A stretch of 10,421 nucleotides of DNA from Alphaproteobacteria bacterium (lineage in GTDB: Bacteria > Pseudomonadota > Alphaproteobacteria > Acetobacterales > Acetobacteraceae), in assembly GCA_013298245.1 (NCBI GenBank), contig JAAFHD010000078.1, positions 930 through 11,350 on the forward strand, written 5' to 3'. Shown one piece after another: positions 1-7,767 of the stretch. Below the pieces are notes generated by a model that was not told the origin of the DNA, did not search any database, and worked only from the letters and a program-made list of their open reading frames with translations. A program made the translations under genes and the position numbers. The first letter of the stretch is position 1; each line of letters begins with the position of its first letter.

Positions 1-559
1 ACTCGCCCTTCTGCCGCCGATCCGTGGGCACAATCCGATCGCCGCGCACAACCCCCAGCACCCGCGCATCATCCTGGCGCCCGAGCCGCTTGAACGCGCG
101 CCCCTCATACCGCCCCGGCCCCACCGCACGCAGCCTGGCCAGCACGCGTTCACCCGGTGCAAGTGCTGGCTGCCCCCGCGCCTCGCGCTGCATCAGAATG
201 GTCGGCGCGCGTTCCTTGGATTGCCAGGTGACGGGCCTGGCCAGCGCCTCGCCATCCTCGGTGCTGCCGTAGATTTCCACCACGGTCATCTCGGGCAGCG
301 TGCCGCGATGATGCAGCGGCGCCGCAATCCCCCGACGCCCCGCTGGCGCCGCATGCCCGTCATCCTTCAACGCCGCCATCAGCGCCCGCAGTGCCGGCCG
401 CTGTTCGCTGGACAGCCCGAAATGCTTGGCGATCTCAGTCTTGCCAACGCGCCCAGGTGCGGCCCGCAAAAACGCCCGCAATTGATCCTTCGTCGGCAGC
501 GCCGCTTCCGTCGCGGGCGGCTTGCGACGCCCCTTCGGCGGCGGCCCCTTGCGCGTCAC
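1..559 (-). CDS. rnr: Ribonuclease R, N-terminal part (cut by window edge)
   Basis: RNase R is a processive 3'-to-5' exoribonuclease that degrades structured RNA and takes part in RNA quality control. Only the first 186 codons are in the window; the gene continues past base 1, so the catalytic RNB domain and S1 domain are not visible. Reading from a GTG at 559: a basic leader (about residues 1-22), then a winged-helix-like segment (about 25-70, with GRVGKTEIAKHFGL) matching the HTH that precedes the cold-shock/OB region in RNase R, then an OB-like stretch (about 83-158, containing EMTVVEIYG and GPGRYEGRAFKRLG). The GTG overlaps the topA stop as GTGA, and the first internal Met (residue 61) lies inside the HTH, which supports the GTG start. 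Last gene visible in the pyrB-to-rnr operon. A topA-rnr order is common in alphaproteobacteria. The family call is from recognition of the N-terminus only. Confidence 0.85.
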   Translation of the reverse strand, partial: MTRKGPPPKGRRKPPATEAALPTKDQLRAFLRAAPGRVGKTEIAKHFGLSSEQRPALRALMAALKDDGHAAPAGRRGIAAPLHHRGTLPEMTVVEIYGSTEDGEALARPVTWQSKERAPTILMQREARGQPALAPGERVLARLRAVGPGRYEGRAFKRLGRQDDARVLGVVRGDRIVPTDRRQKGE

Positions 560-3231
560 GAGCGCTTGGTCGCCTTCTTCGCCGCAGGCTTTTTCGCCGC
601 CGGTTTCTTGGCGGGCGCCTTCGCAGCGGCCTTTTTCGGCGCTGCCTTCTTCACTGGTTCCGCCTTCACCGGCGCCGCCGCGGCCTTGGCCGGCGCGCGT
701 TTCGCACTCCGCCCCTTGCCCTTCAGCGGCGGCAATTCCTTGCCCTTTTCGGCCAGGATGGTGATGGCCTCCTCCAGCGTGACGGCCTCCATCTCCGTCC
801 CGCGCGGCAGGTTCGCCACCCGCTTACCCGACAGCAGGAACGGCCCGAACCGCCCGCGCCGCACTTCCACCTTCTCGCCCTTGTGCTCACCCAGCAGCAC
901 GCCGCGCGGCTTCGCATCCGCCAGCAACGCCACCGCGCGGTTCAGCCCGAGCGACAGAATATCGTCATCGCGATCGACCGATTTCGACAACTGCCCCATC
1001 TGGATATACGGCCCGAACCGCCCGAGATGCGCGGTGATTTCCTCCGCCTTCTCCGGATGCACACCAACGATGCGCGGCATGGAGAGCAGCAGCAGCGCGC
1101 GTTCGATATCGATGGTTTCCGGGTCCATATTGCGCAGCAGGCTCGCGCGCCGAGGCTTGGTCGGCTTGCCCTTTTCATCCGTGCCAGGTTCGCCCAGCTG
1201 CACATAAATCCCATACGGCCCGCGCCGCATGGTCACGTCCAACCCGGCCGGATCCTTGCCCAACAGCCGCACGCCATCGGCAAAGCCACCCTGTTCGCCA
1301 TCACCACCTGGCACCGCCAGCGGGCGCGTGTAGCGGCACTCGGGATAATTCGAACACCCGATGAAGGCGCCCGTCTTGCCAAGCCGCAACCCCAGCCGCC
1401 CGCTGCTGCACGCAGGGCACACGCGCGGGTTCGACCCATCATCGGCCGCCGGGAAAAAGTGCGGCCCCAGTTCCTCATCCAACCGGTCGATGACGTCGGA
1501 AATCTTGAGGTCCTTGGTCGCCTCGATCGCGCGCGAAAAATGCTCCCAGAAGGCGCGCATCACCGCGCGCCATTCGGCCCGCCCACCGGAAATATCGTCG
1601 AGCTGTTCCTCAAGCCCCGCGGTGAAACCGGTATCCACATAGCGTTCAAAGAACGACACCAGAAAGGCCGTCACCAACCGCCCACGGTCCTCCGGAATGA
1701 AACGGCGCTTATCCAGCTTCACATACTCGCGGTCCTGCAGCACCTGCAGGATCGACGCATAGGTGGAAGGCCGACCAATGCCGAGTTCCTCCATGCGCTT
1801 CACCAGCGACGCTTCCGAAAACCGAGGCGGCGGCTGGGTGAAATGCTGGCTCGCCGCCACAGCATCCGTCTTCAGCGCATCCTTCTCCCGCATCGGCGGC
1901 AGGATGCGCGTCTCGTCATCATCCGCCGCCGCGTCGTCCTGGTCTTCGCGATACAGCTTCAGGAACCCGTCGAAGGCTATGACGCTGCCGGTCGCCCGCA
2001 GCTTCGTCTGCCCCTTGGGTTCCGCCATCTCCACCGTGGTCTGATCCAACTCCGCACTCGCCATCTGCGAGGCCACGGCACGCTTCCACACCAGCTCATA
2101 AAGCCGCAACTGCTGGTCGCTGACATAACGCGCCACATCCGCCGGTCGGCGCGACACATCGGTCGGCCGCACCGCCTCATGCGCCTCCTGCGCGTTCTTC
2201 GCGCGCGACGTATACTCACGCGGCCCCGGCGGCAGATAATCCGCGCCGAAATCGCCCTTCACATGGTCGCGGATGGCCATGATCGCCTCGCGCGACATCT
2301 GCACGCCATCCGTCCGCATGTACGTAATCAGGCCGACGGTCTCGCCGCCAATCTCCACACCCTCATACAATTGCTGCGCCGTGCGCATCGTCATCTGCGC
2401 GCCGAAACCCAGCTTGCGCGACGCCTCCTGCTGCAGCGTGCTGGTCGTGAACGGCGCCGGCGGGTTGCGCCGCACGCGCTTCTTCTCGACCGACACGACC
2501 GACAGTTTCGCCGCCTCCACCGCGCGCTTGGCGGCCATCGCCAGCACTTCGGTGTTCAGGTCGAACTGATCGAGCTTCTTGCCCTCGTGATGCGTCAGCC
2601 GCGCGGTGAACGGCGCGCCCAACGGCGTCGCCAACTTCGCCTCAACCGTCCAATACTCACGCGGCTTGAACACCTCGATCTCCGCCTCACGCTCGCAGAT
2701 CAGCCGCAGCGCCACCGACTGCACACGCCCCGCCGAACGCGACCCCGGCAGCTTGCGCCACAACACCGGCGAGAGCGAAAACCCCACCAGGTAATCCAGC
2801 GCGCGGCGGGCCAGATACGCCTCGATCAACGGCGTATCCAATTCGCGCGGATGGTCGATCGCGTATTGCACCGCGCGCTTGGTGATCTCGTTGAAGGTCA
2901 CGCGCTTGACCAGCACGCCCTTCAGCGCGCCCGACCGCGCGAGCATGTCCTTCACGTGCCAGGAAATCGCCTCGCCCTCACGATCCGGGTCGGTGGCCAG
3001 GAACAGGCGCTTGGCGCCCTTCAGCGCGGCCGCGATCGCGCGCACCTGCTTCTGGCCGCGGTCATCGGCCTCCCAGTCCATCGCGAAGTCTTCATCGGGG
3101 CGCACCGAGCCATCCTTGGGCGGCAGGTCGCGCACATGCCCGAAGCTGGCCAGCACGGTAAAACCGCTGCCCAGATACTTGTTGATGGTCTTCGCCTTGG
3201 CGGGGCTTTCGACGACGAGAACGTCCGGCAT
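556..3231 (-). CDS. topA: DNA topoisomerase I (type IA)
   Basis: Relaxes negative supercoils by cutting and resealing one DNA strand through a 5'-phosphotyrosine link; essential for topology during transcription. 891 residues. The N-terminal Toprim domain starts MPDVLVVESPAKAK (Glu9) with the acidic DPDREGEAISWH motif at 81-92 (Mg2+ ligands Asp81, Asp83). The active-site motif GLITYMRTDG lies at 300-309 with catalytic Tyr304. GIGRPSTYASIL at 485-495 is also typical. One four-cysteine zinc ribbon follows (Cys605, Cys608, Cys626, Cys632), then C-terminal topoisomerase repeats marked by GPYGIYVQLG (671), GRFGPYIQMG (737) and GRFGPFLLSG (793). The last ~50 residues are a Lys/Ala/Pro tail with KKPAA-type repeats, probably for nonspecific DNA contact. 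ATG at 3231 is directly ahead of the conserved VLVVESPAKAK; the upstream GGAA is a weak ribosome site. It lies 21 bases after dprA and overlaps rnr by 4 bases. Confidence 0.98.
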   Translation of the reverse strand: MPDVLVVESPAKAKTINKYLGSGFTVLASFGHVRDLPPKDGSVRPDEDFAMDWEADDRGQKQVRAIAAALKGAKRLFLATDPDREGEAISWHVKDMLARSGALKGVLVKRVTFNEITKRAVQYAIDHPRELDTPLIEAYLARRALDYLVGFSLSPVLWRKLPGSRSAGRVQSVALRLICEREAEIEVFKPREYWTVEAKLATPLGAPFTARLTHHEGKKLDQFDLNTEVLAMAAKRAVEAAKLSVVSVEKKRVRRNPPAPFTTSTLQQEASRKLGFGAQMTMRTAQQLYEGVEIGGETVGLITYMRTDGVQMSREAIMAIRDHVKGDFGADYLPPGPREYTSRAKNAQEAHEAVRPTDVSRRPADVARYVSDQQLRLYELVWKRAVASQMASAELDQTTVEMAEPKGQTKLRATGSVIAFDGFLKLYREDQDDAAADDDETRILPPMREKDALKTDAVAASQHFTQPPPRFSEASLVKRMEELGIGRPSTYASILQVLQDREYVKLDKRRFIPEDRGRLVTAFLVSFFERYVDTGFTAGLEEQLDDISGGRAEWRAVMRAFWEHFSRAIEATKDLKISDVIDRLDEELGPHFFPAADDGSNPRVCPACSSGRLGLRLGKTGAFIGCSNYPECRYTRPLAVPGGDGEQGGFADGVRLLGKDPAGLDVTMRRGPYGIYVQLGEPGTDEKGKPTKPRRASLLRNMDPETIDIERALLLLSMPRIVGVHPEKAEEITAHLGRFGPYIQMGQLSKSVDRDDDILSLGLNRAVALLADAKPRGVLLGEHKGEKVEVRRGRFGPFLLSGKRVANLPRGTEMEAVTLEEAITILAEKGKELPPLKGKGRSAKRAPAKAAAAPVKAEPVKKAAPKKAAAKAPAKKPAAKKPAAKKATKRS

Positions 3232-3252
3232 ATGGTTTCCGATTGGGGGTTT

Positions 3253-4326
3253 TCAGCCGCGGGAAACGCGGTCCCCGGGAAGGGTTTGCACGCGCCCTTC
3301 CACTTCCAATTCCAGCAGAATGACGCGCAATTTCTCGATGGATAGCTGGCAGCGCCGGGCAAGCTCGTCAACAGAGATTGGTGTGGTGCCAAGCAATTCA
3401 ATCACTTGCGCGACGTCCCCTTGGGGTTCCGGCGCGTCCTCCACGGGCATTTCGGGCAGCGCGCGGGGCACGAACACGGGCGTTTCGCCCGGCGCTTCGG
3501 GCAAATGCGCGAGCACATCATCGAGATTTTCACACAGTCGCGCGCCCTGGCGCAGCAGGTCATTGGCGCCGCGCGCGCGGGGTTCCAGCGGGTGGCCGGG
3601 CACGGCGTAAAGTTCGCGGCCGTATTCCAGCGCGAGGCGGGCGGTGATGAGCGTGCCGGATTTTTCCATCGCCTCGACCACGATCACGCCCAACGCGAGG
3701 CCCGCGATCAACCGGTTACGGCGGGGGAAATGCCGCGCAAGCGGAGAGGTGCCGAGCGGCGCTTCAGTCACCAGCAAACCGCCCTCGGCCGCGATGCGTT
3801 CCTGGAGTTCCGCGTTCTCGGGCGGGTAGGCGACGTCGAGCCCGCCGGCGATGGCGGCGATGGTGCGGCCAGGTGCGGAGAGCGCGCCGATATGCGCGGC
3901 TGAATCGATGCCGCGCGCCAGGCCGGAGATCACGGACAGGCCGGCTTGCGCCAGACGGCGCGACAGCGATTCGGAAAAGCGCTGGCCGGCGGCGGAGGCA
4001 TTGCGCGCGCCCACCAACGCAACGCCGCGTGGTTCGAGCGCCGCCAGGTCGCCCATCACCGCAATCACCGGCGGCGCATCGGGCAACAACGACAGCAGCG
4101 GCGGATAGTCTGGCGCGCCATCGAACAGGAAGCGGCCGCCGAGTTCCTCCATCGCCGCCAGTTCGTGCCGCACGGCGCGTTCATGCGCGATGCGGTGGCG
4201 GCCAGCGCGCACCACGGCGGCCAACGCGGCCGCGGGCGTGGTGTAGCGCTCCAGCAATCGCCGATGCGTCAGCGGGCCGATGCCATCCGTCCGCGCCAGC
4301 GTCAGCCGCGCGAAGGCGTCGGTCAC
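3253..4326 (-). CDS. dprA: DNA-processing protein DprA (Smf)
   Basis: DprA binds incoming single-stranded DNA and loads RecA during natural transformation; it is also widely conserved in species not known to be competent. 357 residues from a GTG at 4326. Order of parts: N-terminal helix-hairpin/SAM-like segment (about 6-60, with LARTDGIGPLTHRRLL), a Rossmann-like DprA core (about 85-280) with VGARNAS (105), SGLARGID (134), FPRRNRLIAGL (200), SGTLITARLALEYGRE (223) and VPGHP (242), then a winged-helix domain at about 304-350 (VAQVIELLGTTPISVDELARR), as in long three-domain DprA proteins. The GTG overlaps the plsY stop as GTGA, and the homologous N-terminus begins just there. The same frame is open further upstream, but that stretch is antisense-like read-through of plsY. 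No competence genes are visible beside it, so a transformation role is a family-level inference. Confidence 0.96.
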   Translation of the reverse strand: MTDAFARLTLARTDGIGPLTHRRLLERYTTPAAALAAVVRAGRHRIAHERAVRHELAAMEELGGRFLFDGAPDYPPLLSLLPDAPPVIAVMGDLAALEPRGVALVGARNASAAGQRFSESLSRRLAQAGLSVISGLARGIDSAAHIGALSAPGRTIAAIAGGLDVAYPPENAELQERIAAEGGLLVTEAPLGTSPLARHFPRRNRLIAGLALGVIVVEAMEKSGTLITARLALEYGRELYAVPGHPLEPRARGANDLLRQGARLCENLDDVLAHLPEAPGETPVFVPRALPEMPVEDAPEPQGDVAQVIELLGTTPISVDELARRCQLSIEKLRVILLELEVEGRVQTLPGDRVSRG

Positions 4327-4922
4327 TTGCCCTCGCCGATGCGGGGTTCCTTGCCGGCCAGCAGGCGCTCGATATTCGGGCGGTGGCGCCAGATGATGAA
4401 GGCGGCCATGGCAGAGATGCCGACACCCACCGCGCCAGGCGCCAGCACCAGCGAGGAGACGATCGCCATCGTCATCGCCGCCAGCGCGCCAACTGAGGAA
4501 ATGCGCGAGATAGCCGCCGCCGCCAGCCAGGCGAGCGCCGTCAGGATGAAAACCGGCCAGGCCAGCGGCAGCAGCACGCCGTATGCGGTGGCGACGCCCT
4601 TGCCACCGCGCCCGCCCAACCATGGCGGATGGCAATGGCCGATCACCGCCGCGACGCCGGCCACCACATCCCAGGGCGCGCCGATGAACCAATGCACCAC
4701 GAACACCGCCAGCGTGCCCTTCAGCGCGTCCAGCAGCACCGTCGCCAAGGCCAGGCCCTTCTTGCCCGTGCGCAGCACATTGGTGGCGCCGATGCTGCCC
4801 GAACCGATGTTGCGGATATCGCCCAATCCCGCCGCGCGCGTCACCAAAAGGCCGAAGGGGATGGAGCCGATCAGCGCGCCGATCAGCGCCGCCAGACCGC
4901 CCGAAATCATGTCCTGGATCAT
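4323..4922 (-). CDS. plsY: Glycerol-3-phosphate acyltransferase PlsY
   Basis: PlsY transfers the acyl group from acyl-phosphate (made by PlsX) to glycerol-3-phosphate, giving lysophosphatidic acid, the first membrane step of phospholipid synthesis. 199 residues, very hydrophobic, with several membrane spans (roughly 8-30, 55-80, 85-100, 112-138, 143-175). The three family motifs are present: GSIPFGLLVTR (19-29), DIRNIGSGSIGATNVLRTGKKG (35-56), and GHCHPPWLGGRGGKGVAT (95-112). Two positions look unusual to me: Ser43 where IGSGNIGATN is usual, and Cys-His-Pro-Pro where the third motif commonly has a Phe-Pro pair. The overall motif skeleton is intact, so activity is likely. ATG at 4922 overlaps the pyrC' stop as ATGA; a second Met at residue 5 (4910) is an alternative start. 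The stop overlaps the GTG of dprA. Confidence 0.96.
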   Translation of the reverse strand: MIQDMISGGLAALIGALIGSIPFGLLVTRAAGLGDIRNIGSGSIGATNVLRTGKKGLALATVLLDALKGTLAVFVVHWFIGAPWDVVAGVAAVIGHCHPPWLGGRGGKGVATAYGVLLPLAWPVFILTALAWLAAAAISRISSVGALAAMTMAIVSSLVLAPGAVGVGISAMAAFIIWRHRPNIERLLAGKEPRIGEGK

Positions 4923-6181
4923 GCGCCGAAGACCTTCCGACCTGCCTTGAATGTGGCCCGCACGCGGCCCTCCAGCGGGCGGCCGTCGAAGGGTGTGTTT
5001 TGTGCCTTGCCGGGCAGCGCGCCGGCCTTCACTTGCCAGCCGCGTTCGAGGTCGAACAGCACCAGGTCGGCGGGCGCGCCGGGCGCCAGGCGGCCAGATT
5101 CCAGGCCCAGCAATGCGGCGGGTTTGCTGGTCAAAAGCGCGAGCGCATCCAGCAAAGGCAGTGCCGCGTTGTGGACTTGCGCAAGCGTCACGCCCAGCAG
5201 TGTGGCCAGCCCCGCACCGCCTGGTTCCGCCTGCACGAAAGGCAGGCGCTTGTCGTCGGCATCGCAGGGGCGATGCGCGGAGCACACGGCGTCCAGAGTG
5301 CCATCGCGCAAAGCCGCCGCGACGGCCTGGCGTTCGCTGTCGGGGCGCAGCGGCGGCGAGAGTTTGGCGTAGGTGCGGTACTCGCCAATCGCGGTTTCAG
5401 ACAGGTCGAAATAGGGCGGCGCGGTATCGGCGGTGACGTGCAGGTTTTCCGCTTTCGCGGCACGGATCAGGTCGAGTGCGGCGGCCGTGGACACGCATGA
5501 GAAATGCACATGGCCGCCGGTGATGCGCGCGAGCGCGATGTCGCGCGCGACCATCATCGCCTCGGCCGCCATGGGGATGCCGGGCAGGCCCATGCGGGTG
5601 GCCATTTCGCCCTCCGTCGCAACGCCGCCGGTCGCAAGCGTTGGCTCCTCCGGGTGCTGCATGATGAAGGCGCCGAAGGCGCGCGCGTAGGAGAGCGCAA
5701 GCCGCATGGTGCGCGCCGACGCGATGGCGCGCGGGGCGTCGGTGAAGGCGATGGCGCCGGCCTCGCGCAGCAATCCGTATTCGGAAATTTCCGTGCCGCG
5801 CGTGGCGGCGGCATAGGGCAGGATGGTCAGGCTGCCGGTGGCGTCGCCGCGGCGCGCCATGAATTGCACCAGCGCGGGGTCGTTCACCACCGGGTCGGTG
5901 TCGGGTGTGGCGCAGATGGTGGTGATGCCGCCGGCCGCCGCGGCCAGGGCGGCGCTGGCGATGGTCTCGCGGTGTTCATGGCCTGGTTCGCCGAGGCTGG
6001 CGCGCAGGTCGATCAGGCCAGGTGCGAGGCAGGCGCCGCCGGCGTCGAAGCGCGGAATGCCATCGGCGGGCGCGCCGGTGAGGCTGGCGATGCGGCCGTT
6101 TTCGATCAGCAATGCGCCCAGGGTATCGCGGCCGGTCGCGGGGTCCAGCAGGCGCGCGTTTTCGATCAGCAGCGCGGTCAC
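4919..6181 (-). CDS. pyrC: Dihydroorotase-like PyrC' (probably non-catalytic)
   Basis: Amidohydrolase-fold protein of the class I dihydroorotase family, 420 residues from a GTG at 6181. In active class I enzymes the metal site is built from an HxH after PGLIDxH, an Asp, two more His and a late Asp. Here the HxH positions read Arg60 and Ser62 (GLIDLRASLGEPG, 55-67), the His of the HVST motif is Cys229 (HFSCVST), and the Asp of the usual TDHAPH is Ala302 (CSAHRPC). Asp148 and His176 remain. Loss of at least four ligands argues for a pseudo-dihydroorotase like the PyrC' of Pseudomonas, which is needed for assembly of aspartate carbamoyltransferase rather than catalysis. Its place two genes after pyrB fits this role. 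The start overlaps the GNAT stop (GTGA), and the stop overlaps the plsY ATG. An automatic pipeline would call it dihydroorotase; that activity is doubtful. Confidence 0.9.
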   Translation of the reverse strand: MTALLIENARLLDPATGRDTLGALLIENGRIASLTGAPADGIPRFDAGGACLAPGLIDLRASLGEPGHEHRETIASAALAAAAGGITTICATPDTDPVVNDPALVQFMARRGDATGSLTILPYAAATRGTEISEYGLLREAGAIAFTDAPRAIASARTMRLALSYARAFGAFIMQHPEEPTLATGGVATEGEMATRMGLPGIPMAAEAMMVARDIALARITGGHVHFSCVSTAAALDLIRAAKAENLHVTADTAPPYFDLSETAIGEYRTYAKLSPPLRPDSERQAVAAALRDGTLDAVCSAHRPCDADDKRLPFVQAEPGGAGLATLLGVTLAQVHNAALPLLDALALLTSKPAALLGLESGRLAPGAPADLVLFDLERGWQVKAGALPGKAQNTPFDGRPLEGRVRATFKAGRKVFGA

Positions 6182-6618
6182 AGCGGCTTTTCCATATAGA
6201 CGGCGCGGCGGCCCTTGCGGTCCTCGCGATGCGTCTCGCGGAAACCGAGGCGTGTGTAGAGCGCGATGTTCTCGACCATCTTTTCGTTGGTATAGAGCCA
6301 GATGCGGCTGTGCCCACGACGGCGCGCTTCGTCTTCCGCGAAGGCGATCATCGCGCGCCCATGCCCACGCCCCTGCGCGCCGGGTGCGACGGCGATGTTG
6401 TCCAGCAACAACCCACTCGGGTCGTCCTCCAGCACCAACGCGCCCTGCATCGCGCCATCCGCTTCCAGCACCCATGCCTGCCGCGCCGCCACGCGCGCCG
6501 CATAGTCATCCACCATCGGCAGCGGCTCGATCCCGATGCGCGGCACGTAATGCGCATAGGCCGCGCGCACCAAGGCGCGCATCGGTTCCGCATCGGCGGG
6601 GTTGGCGGCGCGCAGCAT
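6178..6618 (-). CDS. GNAT-family N-acetyltransferase, substrate unknown
   Basis: 146-residue single-domain GNAT protein expected to transfer an acetyl group from acetyl-CoA to an amine. The acetyl-CoA pyrophosphate loop is QGRGHG at 82-87, following the strand LLDNIAVAPG (71-80). The second family signature NIALYTRLGF lies at 117-126, and the chain ends in a typical beta strand (RRAVYMEKPL). The N-terminal part (AYAHYVPRIGIEPLPM, 20-35) is of a kind seen in many small uncharacterised GNATs and does not reveal the substrate. The ATG at 6618 shares a base with the pyrB stop (TGATG), and its stop overlaps the GTG of pyrC', so it is translated with both pyrimidine genes. Whether it acetylates a pathway protein, a metabolite or something unrelated cannot be told from sequence. 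Confidence 0.9.
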   Translation of the reverse strand: MLRAANPADAEPMRALVRAAYAHYVPRIGIEPLPMVDDYAARVAARQAWVLEADGAMQGALVLEDDPSGLLLDNIAVAPGAQGRGHGRAMIAFAEDEARRRGHSRIWLYTNEKMVENIALYTRLGFRETHREDRKGRRAVYMEKPL

Positions 6619-7568
6619 CAGACGTTGCGCCTCAGGCCGCGGGCCAGCACGTCCAGCACGGCCATGCGCAGCGCCACACCCATTTCCACCTGTTCGCCGA
6701 TCACGCTGCGCACGGGGTCATCGGCGATGGAACTGTCGATCTCGACGCCGCGATTCATCGGGCCCGGATGCATCACGATCGCGTCGGGCTTCGCATAGGC
6801 CAGCTTCTCGCGGTCCAGGCCGAAGAAGCGGAAGAATTCGCGCGCGCTCGGCACCTGGCCGCCGGACATGCGTTCCTTCTGCAAGCGCAGCATCATCACG
6901 ACATCCGCGCCGGCCAGGCCCTTGGTCATGTCGTGGAAGACCTGCACGCCAAGCCGCGTGACGTCTGCCGGCAGCAGTGTGGGGGGTGCCACCAGCCGCA
7001 CCTCCGCCCCCATCGCGTTCAGGCAATGGATGTTGCTGCGCGCCACGCGGCTATGCGTGATGTCGCCGCAGATCGCCACGATCAAGCCGCGCAGATCGGG
7101 CTTGTGGCGGCGTATGGTCAGCGCATCCAGCAGCGCTTGCGTGGGGTGTTCATGCGTGCCGTCGCCGGCGTTGATGACGGCCGCCTGTACCTTCTGCGCG
7201 AGCAGCGCGGGCGCGCCGGATTGCGCGTGGCGCACCACCAGGATGTCGGTGTTCATCGCGTTCAGGGTGGATGCGGTGTCGAGCAGCGTCTCGCCCTTGT
7301 TCACCGAGGACGTGCTGACGGACATGTTCACGATATCCGCGCCCAGCCGCTTGCCCGCGATTTCGAAGCTGGTGCGGGTGCGCGTGCTGTCCTCGAAGAA
7401 CAGGTTGATCAGCGTGCGGCCCTTCAGCAGGTCGCGCTGGGTTTTGCCCTGGCGGTTCAGCAGCGCGTAGGATTCGGCCAAATCCAGAAGGGCCGCGATA
7501 TGCGGCGCTTCGAGGCCTTCGATCGCCAGCAGGTGCCCGCCTGGCAGGATGGGGTAGGAGAAGCTCAC
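6618..7568 (-). CDS. pyrB: Aspartate carbamoyltransferase catalytic subunit
   Basis: Condenses carbamoyl phosphate with aspartate to N-carbamoyl-aspartate, the committed step of UMP synthesis, in the cytosol. 316 residues from GTG at 7568. Visible motifs: [13 protein letters not shown] (57-69, carbamoyl-phosphate loop STRTR at 61-65), the mobile SxxKGE loop with Lys91, HPTQ at 141-144, [11 protein letters not shown] at 168-178, and HPGPMNRG at 267-274. No pyrI regulatory gene is adjacent; with the PyrC'-like gene downstream this suggests a class A type holoenzyme of PyrB plus PyrC'. The start was chosen because homology begins near [16 protein letters not shown] and no Met occurs before residue 82. 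An upstream ATG in frame at 7658 would add 30 low-complexity residues with no family resemblance. First gene of the - strand operon; its promoter must lie in the 200 bases upstream. Confidence 0.96.
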   Translation of the reverse strand: MSFSYPILPGGHLLAIEGLEAPHIAALLDLAESYALLNRQGKTQRDLLKGRTLINLFFEDSTRTRTSFEIAGKRLGADIVNMSVSTSSVNKGETLLDTASTLNAMNTDILVVRHAQSGAPALLAQKVQAAVINAGDGTHEHPTQALLDALTIRRHKPDLRGLIVAICGDITHSRVARSNIHCLNAMGAEVRLVAPPTLLPADVTRLGVQVFHDMTKGLAGADVVMMLRLQKERMSGGQVPSAREFFRFFGLDREKLAYAKPDAIVMHPGPMNRGVEIDSSIADDPVRSVIGEQVEMGVALRMAVLDVLARGLRRNV

Positions 7569-7617
7569 AAGCCCGGAACCTAGACCGCGCGGCGGCGTCG
7601 CGGAAGCCGCTGCTCCT

Positions 7618-7767
7618 CTTGAATGCGCTCCTCTCGGACGCTCCGACCAGCACACCAATATACTGGATGATCATCGCACTTCCGATTTGACACGTCGCCG
7701 CAGCATGACTGCCGACCTGATAAGATAAAGTGCTTGCTTGATTGCGCTCGTGTAGCTTTGCTCCGAC
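7618..7767 (+). repeat. Imperfect direct repeat, ~30 bases, two copies
   Basis: Copy 1 spans 7618-7647 and copy 2 spans 7737-7767. Each begins CTTGA, one variable base (A or T), TGCGCTC, then a diverged middle of 9 or 10 bases, then GCTCCGAC. So 20 of the 21 bases in the two outer blocks agree, with centres about 120 bases apart. Copy 2 ends one base before the ATG of the unknown gene. Such spaced, partly conserved blocks suit a duplicated protein-binding site or the remains of a local duplication. No other copy was noticed in the window by eye. Confidence 0.6.
7718..7726 (+). promoter_or_regulatory. Possible extended -10 promoter for the unknown gene
   Basis: TGATAAGAT reads as a TGn element followed by a hexamer that matches TATAAT at four of six places, including the two most important ones. 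No -35 element is found at normal spacing; a TTGACA at 7687-7692 is too far upstream (28 bases). It would start a transcript near 7733, giving a leader of about 36 bases into the ATG at 7769 and placing repeat copy 2 in the early transcribed region, where a repressor could act. Speculative. Confidence 0.25.

Noticed and set aside
391..3345. 984-codon open frame on the + strand opposite topA
   Set aside because: Arg/His/Leu-rich translation with no motifs, fully antisense to an unmistakable topA; typical of high-GC DNA.
4327..4692. Longer dprA from an ATG at 4692
   Set aside because: The extra 122 residues lie antisense-like within plsY in another frame and lack DprA features; GTG at 4326 gives the normal length.
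6182..6475. Longer pyrC' from an upstream ATG at 6475
   Set aside because: The added residues overlap the GNAT gene and show no dihydroorotase homology; GTG at 6181 fits the family start.
5823..7583. 586-codon open frame on the + strand opposite pyrB, GNAT and pyrC'
   Set aside because: Low-complexity translation over three well-supported genes; antisense shadow.
7634..7646. Small inverted repeat TCGGA-CGC-TCCGA as terminator or operator
   Set aside because: Only a 5-base stem, no T run, and it lies within repeat copy 1; too weak to call.
7569..7658. Longer pyrB from an ATG at 7658
   Set aside because: The 30 added residues are low-complexity and reach into the AT-richer islet side; homology starts just after the GTG at 7568.
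7687..7692. Perfect TTGACA as a -35 box
   Set aside because: No -10-like hexamer at 16-18 bases on the + strand; the nearest candidate is 28 bases away.
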